Assembly (NCBI GenBank): GCA_965279205.1
Contig: OZ257144.1
Location: forward strand, 930,001 to 994,000
Direction: 5' to 3'
Length of the DNA stretch: 64,000 nucleotides
Origin: UBA7672 sp965279205
Lineage (GTDB): Bacteria > Pseudomonadota > Alphaproteobacteria > Caulobacterales > Hyphomonadaceae
A program made the translations under genes and the position numbers. Every line of letters starts with the position of its first letter. Position 1 is the stretch's first letter. This document shows, piece after piece, positions 24,838 to 33,521 of the stretch. Below the pieces are notes generated by a model that had not been told where the DNA came from, did not search any database, and saw only the letters and a list, made by a program, of their open reading frames with translations.

Positions 24838-25574
24838 TTTCTCCGGCGTTCATCCTTGTCGCCCCGCAGATGGGCGAGAATATCGGCGCTGCGGCGCGGG
24901 TGATGGCGAATTTCGGACTAGGCGACCTCCGGCTCGTCAGCCCTCGTGACGGGTGGCCAAATCCGGCGGCGGAGACGATGAGCGCGGGGGCTCTGCCGGA
25001 CGTTGTGGCGGTGACGGTGTTTGACACCGTGGAAGCGGCGATCGCGGATTGCGGGCTGGTGCTGGCGACGACGGCGCGGCCGCGCGGGATGGAGAAGCCG
25101 GTTGTCGGCGCGGCGGAGGCGGTGACGCGGATGGGTGCGACCGCGGTGCGTACGGCGGTGCTGTTTGGCGCCGAGCGGGCAGGTCTGCCGAACGAGGCGG
25201 TAACGCTGAGCGATGCAATCCTGTCGTTTCCGGTCGCGCGATCATTCGCATCGTTGAATCTTGCGCAGGCCGTGGCGCTGGTCGCGCATGGCTGGGCGGA
25301 GGCAAGCGCGAGCGGATTGCCAGCAGCATTCAGCGACGCGGTCGATGCGCCTGCTACGCGCGACGAGCTCGTCGGCATGATGGAGCATTTCGAGGAAGAA
25401 CTCGATCGCGCCAGATTCTTCTTTCCCGAGGCGAAGCGCGCGCCGATGGTGCAGAACCTGCGCAACGCTTTCACGCGCGCGGGTTGGACAGCGCAGGAAG
25501 TGCGTACGTTCCGTGGTGCGATCAAGGCGCTGGCGCTGGGACGCGGCAAGGCGCGCGTCAAGCGCGAGAACTAG
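24834..25574 (+). CDS. trmJ: tRNA/rRNA 2'-O-methyltransferase, TrmJ-like (SPOUT family)
   Basis: A 246-residue SPOUT methyltransferase. The SAM-binding knot shows as ILVAPQMGENIGAAARVMANFG, VLFGAERAGLPNEAV and LSFPVARSFASLNLAQAVALVA, with the catalytic Arg and Asn in the first motif (ENIGAAAR). A C-terminal helical extension (ELVGMMEHFEEELDRARFF) is the TrmJ feature. TrmJ 2'-O-methylates tRNA position 32. The start overlaps the preceding stop; its own stop overlaps the stop of the convergent gene at 25571. Confidence 0.87.
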   Translation: MISPAFILVAPQMGENIGAAARVMANFGLGDLRLVSPRDGWPNPAAETMSAGALPDVVAVTVFDTVEAAIADCGLVLATTARPRGMEKPVVGAAEAVTRMGATAVRTAVLFGAERAGLPNEAVTLSDAILSFPVARSFASLNLAQAVALVAHGWAEASASGLPAAFSDAVDAPATRDELVGMMEHFEEELDRARFFFPEAKRAPMVQNLRNAFTRAGWTAQEVRTFRGAIKALALGRGKARVKREN

Positions 25575-26059
25575 GCAGGCGGGCGATCGTCCTTTGCGGG
25601 TTCGGTGGGTTGCTGATCGGCAGCTTCTGTAGTCGCTGGCGTAGCCTGGTCTGACGACAGGTCTTCCACGACTTCGGACGATGCCGATGCATTCCAGACG
25701 CGGCGCTGTGGCATTGGGGCGTAGGGCTCGACCGCAGCAACACCTGCGATTTCGAGCGCGGCGATGGCGTCGCCTTGCGAAGGCGCGCGCCAGCCGCGAC
25801 GGATCATTTGAGTGAGAATTTCTTCCATTGCGATGTCGGAGACCTGCCATGGATTGCATCGCTGCGACGTTGCGGGCTGAGAGTAGCTGACCGGTTGAAC
25901 CGGAGCGGTTTCGCGCCACGCATTGGCGTCGACAATGGGCTGCACCAGTGTTGGCGACGCTGGAAAGGCGGTTGAGGCAGCAAATCCTGCGGCGAAGCCG
26001 AGGGCCCCAAGCGCGAACGCAAAGGCTGAGAGTGCGGCAGGCGAGGCGTCGCGGAACAT
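25571..26059 (-). CDS. Hypothetical exported or anchored protein
   Basis: A 162-residue protein starting MFRDASPAALSAFAFALGAL, with one long hydrophobic segment up to FAASTAF, then a Gln/Ser-rich region, a helical stretch (ISDIAMEEILTQMIRRGW-like) and an acidic Thr/Ala-rich tail. ATG 26059 is chosen because the hydrophobic segment starts nearby; a longer frame begins at 26131. Probably periplasmic and anchored by its N terminus. No domain recognised. It is divergent from the M23 peptidase gene and converges with trmJ. Confidence 0.6.
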   Translation of the reverse strand: MFRDASPAALSAFAFALGALGFAAGFAASTAFPASPTLVQPIVDANAWRETAPVQPVSYSQPATSQRCNPWQVSDIAMEEILTQMIRRGWRAPSQGDAIAALEIAGVAAVEPYAPMPQRRVWNASASSEVVEDLSSDQATPATTEAADQQPTEPAKDDRPPA

Positions 26060-26232
26060 CGGGCAACTCCGTTGGTCCGCCCACGCATCCACAACGCGCA
26101 TGAGACCAGAGAGTTTCGCGCGAAAGACCAAAGCATGTCCGCGTGTTCATGTGCGGAAGGCTGACTCTTCCCATCCCGAGGCTTAGGCTTTGGCCCAGAA
26201 GGCGGCGCTGACCGCCAGGGTGGAGAGGGGAT

Positions 26233-27249
26233 ATGATCAAGACATTGCTGGTGGCTGCCCTCGCGGGCGGCTCGGGTTTCGCAGGGTGGATCGGCGGAAG
26301 CATCTATCCCGCGCCGCCCGAATGGACGGATGCGGTCAACCGCGAGGCCAACGATCTGCGCGCACGGGTGAGGTTGGAGAATGTGACCCTGCCGGGTCTG
26401 CGCGAGCTGATGCCGGGCGTGAAGTTCGATGAGCTGAAGACGCAGCTCAATGCGTTTGCCGCGCAGGCGGGCGAAGTGATCCTGATCGAGCGCGGCACAG
26501 CGTCGTCCTTCCAGGAAGAACTCGACAACCTGGCGATGGATGCAGGTTCTGCCTTGCCGACGGGCGTGACGGTGGTCGACGCGCCGGCAGCAACGCCGGC
26601 TCCTGCTCCGGCATCAGCGCCTGCAAGCGCACCAGTTCCGACCGAGCCTGCTGCGTCCATTCCGCCGCCGCCGAAGCAGCAGGTCGTCGTCGCTGCTCCG
26701 CCGCCGATAGCTGGAGCCGCCGTGTTCGCGGCGAGACTGTCGTTGTGTCCGCGCATGGAGATCGCGAACGCGCCGGCGCACGACAAGGACCTTCTGGTCA
26801 CGGCCTTCAAGCAGATGGTGGATGTGAAAGGCGTGCGCATCGCGACCTTCCCGGTGAAGGACGCCTGCATGTCGTCGGGCTTCGGTCGGCGCAGCGAGCG
26901 ATTGCACAAGGGCGTCGACTATCATGCCGATGTCGGCGTGCCGGTGCTGGCGGGCGGCGATGGCAAGATCATCGAGATGAAGTATCGCGACGACTATGGA
27001 AACATGGTGCTGATCGACCATGGCGGCGGTGTCTACACGCGTTACGCGCATATGGCCTCGTTTGCGCGCGGGCTCGTGCTGGGCGCTACGCTGAAGGCAG
27101 GCGAGCAGATCGGCCTGATGGGCAATACGGCGAGCTATCAGATCCCGATGCACCTGCATTACGAGCTGCTGTTGGGAGACTATGCCAATCCGAAAGCGTC
27201 GTTCGGGCTTGAGCCTGAGGATCCGATGTCGTTCCCCGCAGTGAAGTGA
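26233..27249 (+). CDS. M23 family metallopeptidase (LytM-like)
   Basis: A 338-residue exported protein: N-terminal signal or anchor (MIKTLLVAALAGGSGFAGWIGG), a helical region, an Ala/Pro-rich linker at about 117-160, then a LytM domain. Zinc ligands H225 and D229 in HKGVDYHAD and H309 in HLHYE are all present, so it should be an active endopeptidase on peptidoglycan cross-links. The Pro-rich linker suggests it reaches across the periplasm. A strong hairpin (27257-27282) follows. Confidence 0.92.
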   Translation: MIKTLLVAALAGGSGFAGWIGGSIYPAPPEWTDAVNREANDLRARVRLENVTLPGLRELMPGVKFDELKTQLNAFAAQAGEVILIERGTASSFQEELDNLAMDAGSALPTGVTVVDAPAATPAPAPASAPASAPVPTEPAASIPPPPKQQVVVAAPPPIAGAAVFAARLSLCPRMEIANAPAHDKDLLVTAFKQMVDVKGVRIATFPVKDACMSSGFGRRSERLHKGVDYHADVGVPVLAGGDGKIIEMKYRDDYGNMVLIDHGGGVYTRYAHMASFARGLVLGATLKAGEQIGLMGNTASYQIPMHLHYELLLGDYANPKASFGLEPEDPMSFPAVK

Positions 27250-27256
27250 AACGCAA

Positions 27257-27282
27257 CGCGGCCGGAATTGCTTCCGGCCGCG
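27257..27282. terminator. Hairpin between convergent genes
   Basis: CGCGGCCGGAA (27257-27267) pairs with TTCCGGCCGCG (27272-27282) around TTGC. It lacks a T-run but sits between the ends of the M23 gene (+) and the Gly/Ala-rich gene (-). Confidence 0.75.
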
Positions 27283-27303
27283 CCGATGTGATGGTTCGAA
27301 AAG

Positions 27304-27951
27304 CTAGTGCGGTTTGCTAACGGTCGCCGACGCGCCGGCTGAGCCGTCGGCGCTGGCGGACGCGCCGCTCGGGCTCGCGCTGGCTGAACCGTTCGCTGAA
27401 GCGTTGCCGCTCGCCTGGACGTTTGGCTTGGCAGCTTTCGCCGCGGCCGCAGCTTGCGCAGCTTTCTGTTTGGCGGCGTCAGCTGTGGCCTGCGCCGTGG
27501 CTGTCGCCTGACCTGCCGCGCCTCGCGCTGTGCCGGTCACGCCCGAAGCGTCGACGCTGCCCTGGCCCGAAGCGTTGCCCGCTCCACCCGCGCTGACGCC
27601 GGGGAGTTGCACTTGTCCGCCGCCGCCGAGCGCGCCGCCTCCGCTAATCTGAGGAGAGGGAGAAGAGGCGGCAACCGCCGCAGCTTTCTGGTTGGCTTCG
27701 GCCTGCGCTGCGGCTTGCGCTTTCGCGGCTTTCTCTTTTGCGCGTTCAGCAGCGCGCGTGGCGCTGCCAACCGTGCGCGTCGAATCGACCGTTCCATTGA
27801 TGGTTCCATTGGCCGCGCCGCCAGCGCTGCCGCCTAGCCCACCAAGTCCACCGCCGAGGCCTCCGCCGAGTCCGCCCCCGATCTGGGCGTTTGCGGGAAA
27901 CACAAGAATTGCCGCCATGGCGATGCCGGCGAAGAGTCCAGTGCGAGTCAT
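27304..27951 (-). CDS. Exported Gly/Ala-rich low-complexity protein
   Basis: A 215-residue protein with signal MTRTGLFAGIAMAAILVFPANAQ, then glycine repeats (GGGLGGGLGG), a basic Ala/Lys/Gln helix (AAERAKEKAAKAQAAAQAEA), another Gly segment, a second Ala/Thr helix and a Ser/Ala/Gly tail (ASASPSGASASADGSAG). The alternation of flexible Gly runs and Ala-rich helices resembles structural or fibre-like exported proteins, but no family is recognised. It reads outward from the BlaI/BlaR operator region, so it may share that control. Confidence 0.65.
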   Translation of the reverse strand: MTRTGLFAGIAMAAILVFPANAQIGGGLGGGLGGGLGGLGGSAGGAANGTINGTVDSTRTVGSATRAAERAKEKAAKAQAAAQAEANQKAAAVAASSPSPQISGGGALGGGGQVQLPGVSAGGAGNASGQGSVDASGVTGTARGAAGQATATAQATADAAKQKAAQAAAAAKAAKPNVQASGNASANGSASASPSGASASADGSAGASATVSKPH

Positions 27952-28160
27952 GTGAATTTCTCCAATGTCAGGTCATCCCCGCCGAGTGGGAATGAACGCG
28001 GATCCAGGGGTTGGGTTCGCTTCGGGACGGCGGGCAGAACACATGGATGACGGCCAGGCGGCGGAATTATTCCCCGATATCGGCGGGCGACCGTCCGCTT
28101 TTGCCCAAACGCCCAATAATCGGCAGGTTTGGCGAACAGCCGGGAACATTTTGCAGAATG

Positions 28161-28176
28161 AACTAGAAACCTAGTT
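28161..28176. promoter_or_regulatory. Probable BlaI-type operator, site 1
   Basis: AACTAGAAACCTAGTT: perfect arms AACTAG and CTAGTT around AAAC, next to a TTGACT -35-like hexamer (28175-28180). BlaI/MecI repressors bind short palindromes over their promoters. Confidence 0.5.
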
Positions 28177-28213
28177 GACTCGATTATCGATAAATCGGAA
28201 GCTCATGTCCTAA

Positions 28214-28228
28214 GGAACTAGTTGTTCC
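28214..28228. promoter_or_regulatory. Probable BlaI-type operator, site 2
   Basis: GGAACTAGTTGTTCC: arms GGAAC and GTTCC with a central AACTAGTT that repeats the half-sites of site 1, 53 bp downstream of it. Confidence 0.45.
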
Positions 28229-28318
28229 GGCGATCGGTCAGGACGTCGGCCCATCCGCCGCCGCTCTCGCGAGCTTCGGCGCGATAAAGAAGAGACAAGG
28301 CAAAAGAGACCAAACGCC

Positions 28319-28714
28319 ATGCCCAAGCCACGATCCGATGTTCTGACCGAAGCCGAGCAACGCATCATGCGCGTGATCTGGGACAAGGGGGAGGCGAGCG
28401 TGCGGGACGTGACCGAAGCGCTCGAGGACAGCTATCCGGTTGCCTATAATACCGTCCTCACCCTGCTGCGGATCCTGACCGACAAGGATTACGTGATCCC
28501 GCGCCAGGACGGACGCGCCTTCATCTACAAACCGACCGTGTCGCGATCAGAAGCGCGTTCCCGTGCGCTCAGGAAAGTGGTCTCCACTTTCTTCGAAGGT
28601 TCGCCGACCGAACTGGCCCAACATCTCATCAGAAACGAGACGCTCAGCGCGGACGAACTCCAGTCGCTGAAGGACGAGCTCGACAGTATCTCCCCGGAGG
28701 ACGGCAATGACTGA
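28319..28714 (+). CDS. BlaI/MecI/CopY family repressor
   Basis: A 131-residue winged-helix repressor: VLTEAEQRIMRVIWDKGEASVRDVTEAL, AYNTVLTLLRILTDKDYV, and wing RQDGRAFIYKPTVSRSEA, then the dimerisation helices (VVSTFFEGSPTELAQHLI). In BlaI/MecI systems the partner membrane protease cleaves the repressor after sensing a signal. The stop lies eight bases inside the following M56 gene, so the pair is coupled. The two AACTAG palindromes upstream are the likely binding sites. Confidence 0.93.
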   Translation: MPKPRSDVLTEAEQRIMRVIWDKGEASVRDVTEALEDSYPVAYNTVLTLLRILTDKDYVIPRQDGRAFIYKPTVSRSEARSRALRKVVSTFFEGSPTELAQHLIRNETLSADELQSLKDELDSISPEDGND

Positions 28715-31244
28715 AGTAAGCCTGCCGCAAACCCTGATCTTCGGACATCTCTGGCAGAGCGTCGCGCTGGCGGCGGTTCTGGCCGGCGTCCTAATCTTCG
28801 GAAAACGCATGCGTGGATCGACGCGCTACGGTCTCAGCGTCGCGGCGTTTGTCGCGAGCCTGGCGCTGCCGCTGGCGGCGTTCATCCCAGGCGAGACGCT
28901 GGTGGCGGGTCTGCTGAAGCAGCTGAACGCTCCGGTGAGCATTGCTCCGATTGGCGCAACGACGACCGTCGACGCGAAGCCGGCCGAGCCGTTCTGGGCC
29001 GAAGCAGCGCGCAGCAATGGCGCACCAGACTGGGCGATCAATGCCAGCGCAGGCGTGCTCAGAAACATCAGCAACACGGATACGCCCGTGACCGAAACCG
29101 TCTGGGGCAAACAGGCAATGGCCGAAGGCGCGCCGTCGTGGGCGCTGCAGCTTGGTGCAGGCGCGATCAAGACGGCGATGCAGCCTGCTGTCACCGTAAC
29201 GCCGCCGCCGGCTGCACCCGCTGCGCCGATGTTCACGGTTCCCGAAATCAAGCTGCCTGACCTCGGCCTGCCTCTGCTCGGCGTGTGGCTGGCTGGCGTG
29301 CTGTTCATGCTGGCGCGGACGGGCCGCGATCTTATCGCCGTCGAACGCCTGGTGGCGCGCGCGAAACCTGCCGACCTGCCAGAGGCGCTCAAGCGCCGCA
29401 TGGTCAAGGTCCGCGTGGCGGTCAGCGCCGAAGCGCCGGGCCCGATGGCCGCAGGCCTGTTCCACCCGACCATCATTCTCCCCGAAAGCATCGCGCTTGC
29501 CTCACCGGGCATGGCTGCACTGCTTGAGCATGAACGCGCCCACATTGAGCGCCGCGACATGCTGGCCGCGCTAGGACAGCGTGTTGTCCTGGCGCTGCTG
29601 TGGTGGAGCCCTGCGCTCTACTGGATCAGCCGCCGCATCGACGAAGAGCGAGAAGTCGCCTGCGATGAAGCCGCTGTCGACCGCACAGGCGATGCGAAGG
29701 CCTTTGCCCGCTCGCTGACCAAGCAGGCCGAGAACCAGCTGTGGGCGCGCGCCCCGCGCCTGGCGGTTGGCGCCATCGGTCCGCGCTCGCAGTTTGGCCG
29801 CCGCATCAAGCGCCTGATCGAGATCGCCAAAACCGGCGGATCGCCTGCGAAGTATTCCGGCCGGCTGGCATTCGCGGGCCTCGCGCTCGCCGTTGCGGTG
29901 GCCGCGATGGTGACGCCACGCTTCACCGCCGAGGCCCAGCAGGCCGAGACCGCGAAGGACAGCAAGGCAATCGACCTGACCTCGCCCAAGGCGAGCGAGC
30001 AGGCGAAGGCAGGCGAGCAGCGCTCGTCCTCGCTTGGCCTCGTCGGCGGCGATCACGATAGCGATGACCAGAATTATGATTTCAACTTCGATTTCGACCA
30101 TGGCGACTTCGCCTTTCTGGGCGAGGAGATCGGCGCCCTGATGGCTTCGCTCGGCGACGAGATGAAGTTTGCCTTCGCCGACATGTCACCGGAGCTGAAA
30201 GCCGAGATGGAAGGCCTGTCTGCCGAGATGGCGGCGCTGGGCGTCGATATCTCAGCGACTGTCAGCCAGGAAGTGCTGAAGGAACTGCCGGCGATCATGG
30301 AAGAAGTGCGCCGGGCCCTGGAAGAAGCCGGGGTCGGTCCTGACAACGTTCATGGCTGGGCCGATTTCCAAGACTTCGATTCCGAAGAACTCCGCGAGGC
30401 GCTGCAGGAAGCGCGCGAGGAGATGAAGACGAGACTTGGACCGGAAATGCAGGCGCAGATCCGTGCAGCCATGGAGGAAGCTCGCGCCGAGATCGCCGCG
30501 CATCGCGACGAGATTGCGGCGGCGATGAAGGAAAGCCAGGCCGGCATGGCGATCGCTCGCGAGGCGATGGCCCAGGCCCGCGCCGAGATCGCAGCCGCCC
30601 GTGCGCGCGGCGACTTCGACAAGGCCAAGACCAACTTCAAGTTCGATTTCGACAAGGACGTGTTGGAAGAGCTGCGCAAGGCCGGCATCGAAGTCAGCAA
30701 CATGAAGGCCTTCAAGATCCGGGATGGTGGGTCGGATGAATGGCAGCTCTACCGCGCGGCGGAACATTGTCAGGCCGAGGACGTCTCGCGGCTGATCACC
30801 GAGAAGAAGGTCGATGTGAACAAGGTCATCGCCGGCGATGGCACCGCCCTGATCGCGGCGGCGCGGGAAAACTGCGCAGATGCGGCGCGGGCCCTGATCA
30901 ATGCTGGCGCCGACGTGAACAAGGCTTCTGTCGGCGATGGCAACCCGCTGATCATGGCGGCAGCCAACCATTCGATGGAAGTGGCGCGCCTTCTGATCAA
31001 CCGCGGCGCGGATGTGAATGCCTATGTGCCCGCTGACGAGACCGCGCTGATCAATGCGGCGCGGGAAGGCGATCTCGACATGGTGAAGCTGCTCGTCGAG
31101 AACGGCGCCAAGGTGAACCTGGCCTACACGGTCGAAGGCAAGCTTCGCTCGCCGCTCAACATGGCCGAAAAATACCACAATGACGACGTAGCCGCCTACC
31201 TGCGCTCCAAGGGAGCGGTGGCGGCACCCAAGCCGGCCAACTAG
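28707..31244 (+). CDS. M56 (BlaR1-like) membrane metallopeptidase with coiled coil and ankyrin repeats
   Basis: An 845-residue sensor-protease. N-terminal membrane segments (SVALAAVLAGVLIFG, GLSVAAFVASLALPLAAFI, LGLPLLGVWLAGVLFMLA) lead to the M56 zinc motif H275-E-R-A-H279 and EREVACDEAAVDR. After a last membrane segment (LAFAGLALAVAVAAMV) comes an acidic Asp/Phe stretch (about 448-470), a long charged helical region with EARAEIAA/AQARAEIAAAR repeats, and about four ankyrin repeats from residue ~676 (AAARENCADAARALINAGAD, AAREGDLDMVKLLVENGAKV). BlaR1 normally ends in a penicillin-binding domain; here that is replaced. The coiled-coil/ankyrin part probably faces the periplasm and senses a protein or polymer. 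Confidence 0.88.
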   Translation: MTEVSLPQTLIFGHLWQSVALAAVLAGVLIFGKRMRGSTRYGLSVAAFVASLALPLAAFIPGETLVAGLLKQLNAPVSIAPIGATTTVDAKPAEPFWAEAARSNGAPDWAINASAGVLRNISNTDTPVTETVWGKQAMAEGAPSWALQLGAGAIKTAMQPAVTVTPPPAAPAAPMFTVPEIKLPDLGLPLLGVWLAGVLFMLARTGRDLIAVERLVARAKPADLPEALKRRMVKVRVAVSAEAPGPMAAGLFHPTIILPESIALASPGMAALLEHERAHIERRDMLAALGQRVVLALLWWSPALYWISRRIDEEREVACDEAAVDRTGDAKAFARSLTKQAENQLWARAPRLAVGAIGPRSQFGRRIKRLIEIAKTGGSPAKYSGRLAFAGLALAVAVAAMVTPRFTAEAQQAETAKDSKAIDLTSPKASEQAKAGEQRSSSLGLVGGDHDSDDQNYDFNFDFDHGDFAFLGEEIGALMASLGDEMKFAFADMSPELKAEMEGLSAEMAALGVDISATVSQEVLKELPAIMEEVRRALEEAGVGPDNVHGWADFQDFDSEELREALQEAREEMKTRLGPEMQAQIRAAMEEARAEIAAHRDEIAAAMKESQAGMAIAREAMAQARAEIAAARARGDFDKAKTNFKFDFDKDVLEELRKAGIEVSNMKAFKIRDGGSDEWQLYRAAEHCQAEDVSRLITEKKVDVNKVIAGDGTALIAAARENCADAARALINAGADVNKASVGDGNPLIMAAANHSMEVARLLINRGADVNAYVPADETALINAAREGDLDMVKLLVENGAKVNLAYTVEGKLRSPLNMAEKYHNDDVAAYLRSKGAVAAPKPAN

Positions 31245-31268
31245 ACCACTGAACTCCCAGCGAGAGCC

Positions 31269-31292
31269 GCTGCGCCCGTCGGAAGGCGCAGC
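31269..31292 (+). terminator. Hairpin between the M56 gene and the TonB receptor
   Basis: GCTGCGCC (31269-31276) pairs with GGCGCAGC (31285-31292). No T-run follows, so it may be an attenuator or an mRNA 3' end rather than a strict terminator. Confidence 0.5.
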
Positions 31293-31330
31293 GTCTCCAT
31301 ACAAACCGTCACGGTCAGGGGACGAAACCA

Positions 31331-33481
31331 ATGTCTACAGTTCAACGGGGCGCCCGCCACGCTGGCGGACGTGCTCCCGCTTTTACGCTCGCGAGCGGCC
31401 TTGCAGCTCTGACAGCTGCGGCGCCCGCGATGGCGCAGCAGGCTGAAACTGTTCCGGCCGTGCAGTCGGCGTCGCCGAACTCCTCCCAGCCCCAGGTCTA
31501 TGAGCCTGCTTTCTTCTCGCGTTTCGCGCCGAAGACCGCGGCTGACATGGTCGGCAACATTCCTGGTTTCGAGATTTCAGGCGGCAATGACGGCGAGCGT
31601 GGCTTTGGCCAGGCAAAGCAGAACGTGCTGATCAACGGCCGGCGGGTGTCGGGCAAGGCGAACGACGCCGCGACCGTGCTAAGCCGCATCGCTGCGGACA
31701 CTGTGCTGCGGATCGAGATCATCGACGGCGCGACTCTGAATATACCCGGCCTGTCCGGCCAGGTTGCGAACGTGATCGCCAAGGTCGACGCATTCAGCGG
31801 CAACTGGAACATCCGCCCGGAATTCCGTGAGAATCTGGCGCCGTCCTTCGCGATCGGCTCAGTGTCAGCGAACGGCAAGGCCGAAGGCTGGTCGTGGTCG
31901 CTGGCGCTCAACGCGCATGAATTCCACAACGGGCATGATGGTCCCGGCGTCATCACCAATGGCGCGGGCGTGGTGACGGATGTGCGCCGCGAGGATTTCT
32001 ATGGCGAAGGCGATGAGCCGGGGCTCAACGCGACGGTGACCTATGAAGGCGTCGAAGGATCGGTCGCTAATCTCAATCTTGCGCTCGGAACATCCAACTT
32101 CATCGGCCGCGAGGATTCCTATCGCAATCCGGCCAGCGGGCCGGAAAACCGCTTCGTGTTCATCGGCGAGGACGACAAGGGCGCCGAGATCGGGGCTGAC
32201 TACGAATTCGACCTTGGACCCGGGCGGCTGAAAGTCATCGGCCTGCACCGCTATGAAGAAGAAGACGAGCTCACGACGGTGGAGAGCTATCGCCCCAATT
32301 CCATCTCCGGCCAGCGTGTCGACACGCATGCCGAGGCTGGCGAGAGCATTGTTCGCGGCGAATACGGGTTTGGCGCTTTCGACGGTGATGTGCAGTGGGC
32401 TGCTGAAGGCGCCTTCAACTACCTGGAGGTTGCAACCGACTTCGGTAGCCGTCTGCCCAACGGAAGCTATGTGCTGGCCCCTTTGCCGGAAGGCACGGCT
32501 AGAGTGGAAGAGCGCAGGGCGGAGACCAACCTCTCTTACAGCCGCAAGCTGAGCGATGCGTGGAGCCTGCAGAGTTCGCTGGGTGGCGAGTATTCGGAGC
32601 TGTCGCAACAGGGCGCCGGCGGCCTGACGCGCGAGTTCGTGCGGCCGAAGGGGTTTCTTGCGCTGGTATGGAAGGTCGATGACGCACTCGACATCAGCCT
32701 GAAGGGGGAGCGTCGCGTCGGCCAGCTCGACTTCGGCGACTTTCTTTCGTCGGTCGATATCCAGAGCAACGCGTCTTCCGGCGGCAACGTCGATCTCGTC
32801 CCAGAGCAGTCGTGGATCGCTTCGACAGAGATCAACAAGAAGCTCGGACCGTGGGGCGCCGTGAAACTGATCCTCGACTATCGGCAGATCGAGGACGTGG
32901 TCGACCAGAAGCTGATCGTGCGGCCCGCGCCGCTGACGCCCCTGAGCGGTGTCGGTAATATCGGCGAGGCGACGGCGCGGTCGGCGACCGGGTCAGGTAC
33001 GATCAACTTCGATCCGCTCGGGTTGAAAGGCCTGCAGTTCAGCTTCAACTGGCGCTATGGCGACAGCGAGGTGGACGATCCGCTGACCGGCATTCCGCGC
33101 GAAATCAGCTACACAACGAAGCTCAACGGCGACATGCGGTTGCGCTGGGATATTCCGGAAACGCCATGGACGGTGGTGGCGGGCGTCGAGGAATATCAAT
33201 CCTATGCCGGCTATCGTCTCGACCAGATCAGCCGCAACTGGACGGCGCCTTCGACCACCTTTTTCTATGTCGAGAACAAGGATGTCTACGGCATGAAGGT
33301 GCGCCTGATGGCTGTGAATCTCAGCGATACATCCGAGAATTTCAGGCGAGAGGTCTACCAGTCGGCAAGTCCCGGGGATCCGACGCAACCGCGCCTGCGG
33401 ACCAGCCCCCTTGATTTCACCGAGGAGCGGCATCGCACATTCGGACCGATTGTGCGTCTCAACATATCCGGGACGTTCTGA
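31331..33481 (+). CDS. TonB-dependent outer-membrane receptor
   Basis: A 716-residue protein with a signal sequence (LASGLAALTAAAPAMAQ), a plug domain (AADMVGNIPGFEI, QNVLINGRRVSGKAND, IEIIDGATLNIPG) and a beta-barrel ending in NISGTF with terminal Phe. The plug is of the short kind found in receptors for unknown ligands; no TonB box of clear sequence and no secretin/STN domain are seen. It follows the BlaI/M56 pair on the same strand after a hairpin, so induction by that system is possible but unproven. TerC converges from the other side. Confidence 0.9.
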   Translation: MSTVQRGARHAGGRAPAFTLASGLAALTAAAPAMAQQAETVPAVQSASPNSSQPQVYEPAFFSRFAPKTAADMVGNIPGFEISGGNDGERGFGQAKQNVLINGRRVSGKANDAATVLSRIAADTVLRIEIIDGATLNIPGLSGQVANVIAKVDAFSGNWNIRPEFRENLAPSFAIGSVSANGKAEGWSWSLALNAHEFHNGHDGPGVITNGAGVVTDVRREDFYGEGDEPGLNATVTYEGVEGSVANLNLALGTSNFIGREDSYRNPASGPENRFVFIGEDDKGAEIGADYEFDLGPGRLKVIGLHRYEEEDELTTVESYRPNSISGQRVDTHAEAGESIVRGEYGFGAFDGDVQWAAEGAFNYLEVATDFGSRLPNGSYVLAPLPEGTARVEERRAETNLSYSRKLSDAWSLQSSLGGEYSELSQQGAGGLTREFVRPKGFLALVWKVDDALDISLKGERRVGQLDFGDFLSSVDIQSNASSGGNVDLVPEQSWIASTEINKKLGPWGAVKLILDYRQIEDVVDQKLIVRPAPLTPLSGVGNIGEATARSATGSGTINFDPLGLKGLQFSFNWRYGDSEVDDPLTGIPREISYTTKLNGDMRLRWDIPETPWTVVAGVEEYQSYAGYRLDQISRNWTAPSTTFFYVENKDVYGMKVRLMAVNLSDTSENFRREVYQSASPGDPTQPRLRTSPLDFTEERHRTFGPIVRLNISGTF

Positions 33482-33521
33482 ATATCTTCGTTAGTTCGCC
33501 AGGACCGACGTTCACAAACGC

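Larger units (their letters stand above)
27952..28318. other. Divergent control region between the Gly/Ala-rich gene and the BlaI-like gene
   Basis: This 367-base gap holds the two AACTAG-type palindromes listed separately, an AT-rich stretch (28175-28200, with TTGACT at 28175) suited to a promoter, and AAGAGACAAGG just upstream of the repressor start. A short open frame at 27965-28174 has no coding character. Confidence 0.55.

Noticed and set aside
27965..28174. Short plus-strand frame in the BlaI control region
   Set aside because: No ribosome-binding site or family, and it ends inside the proposed operator.
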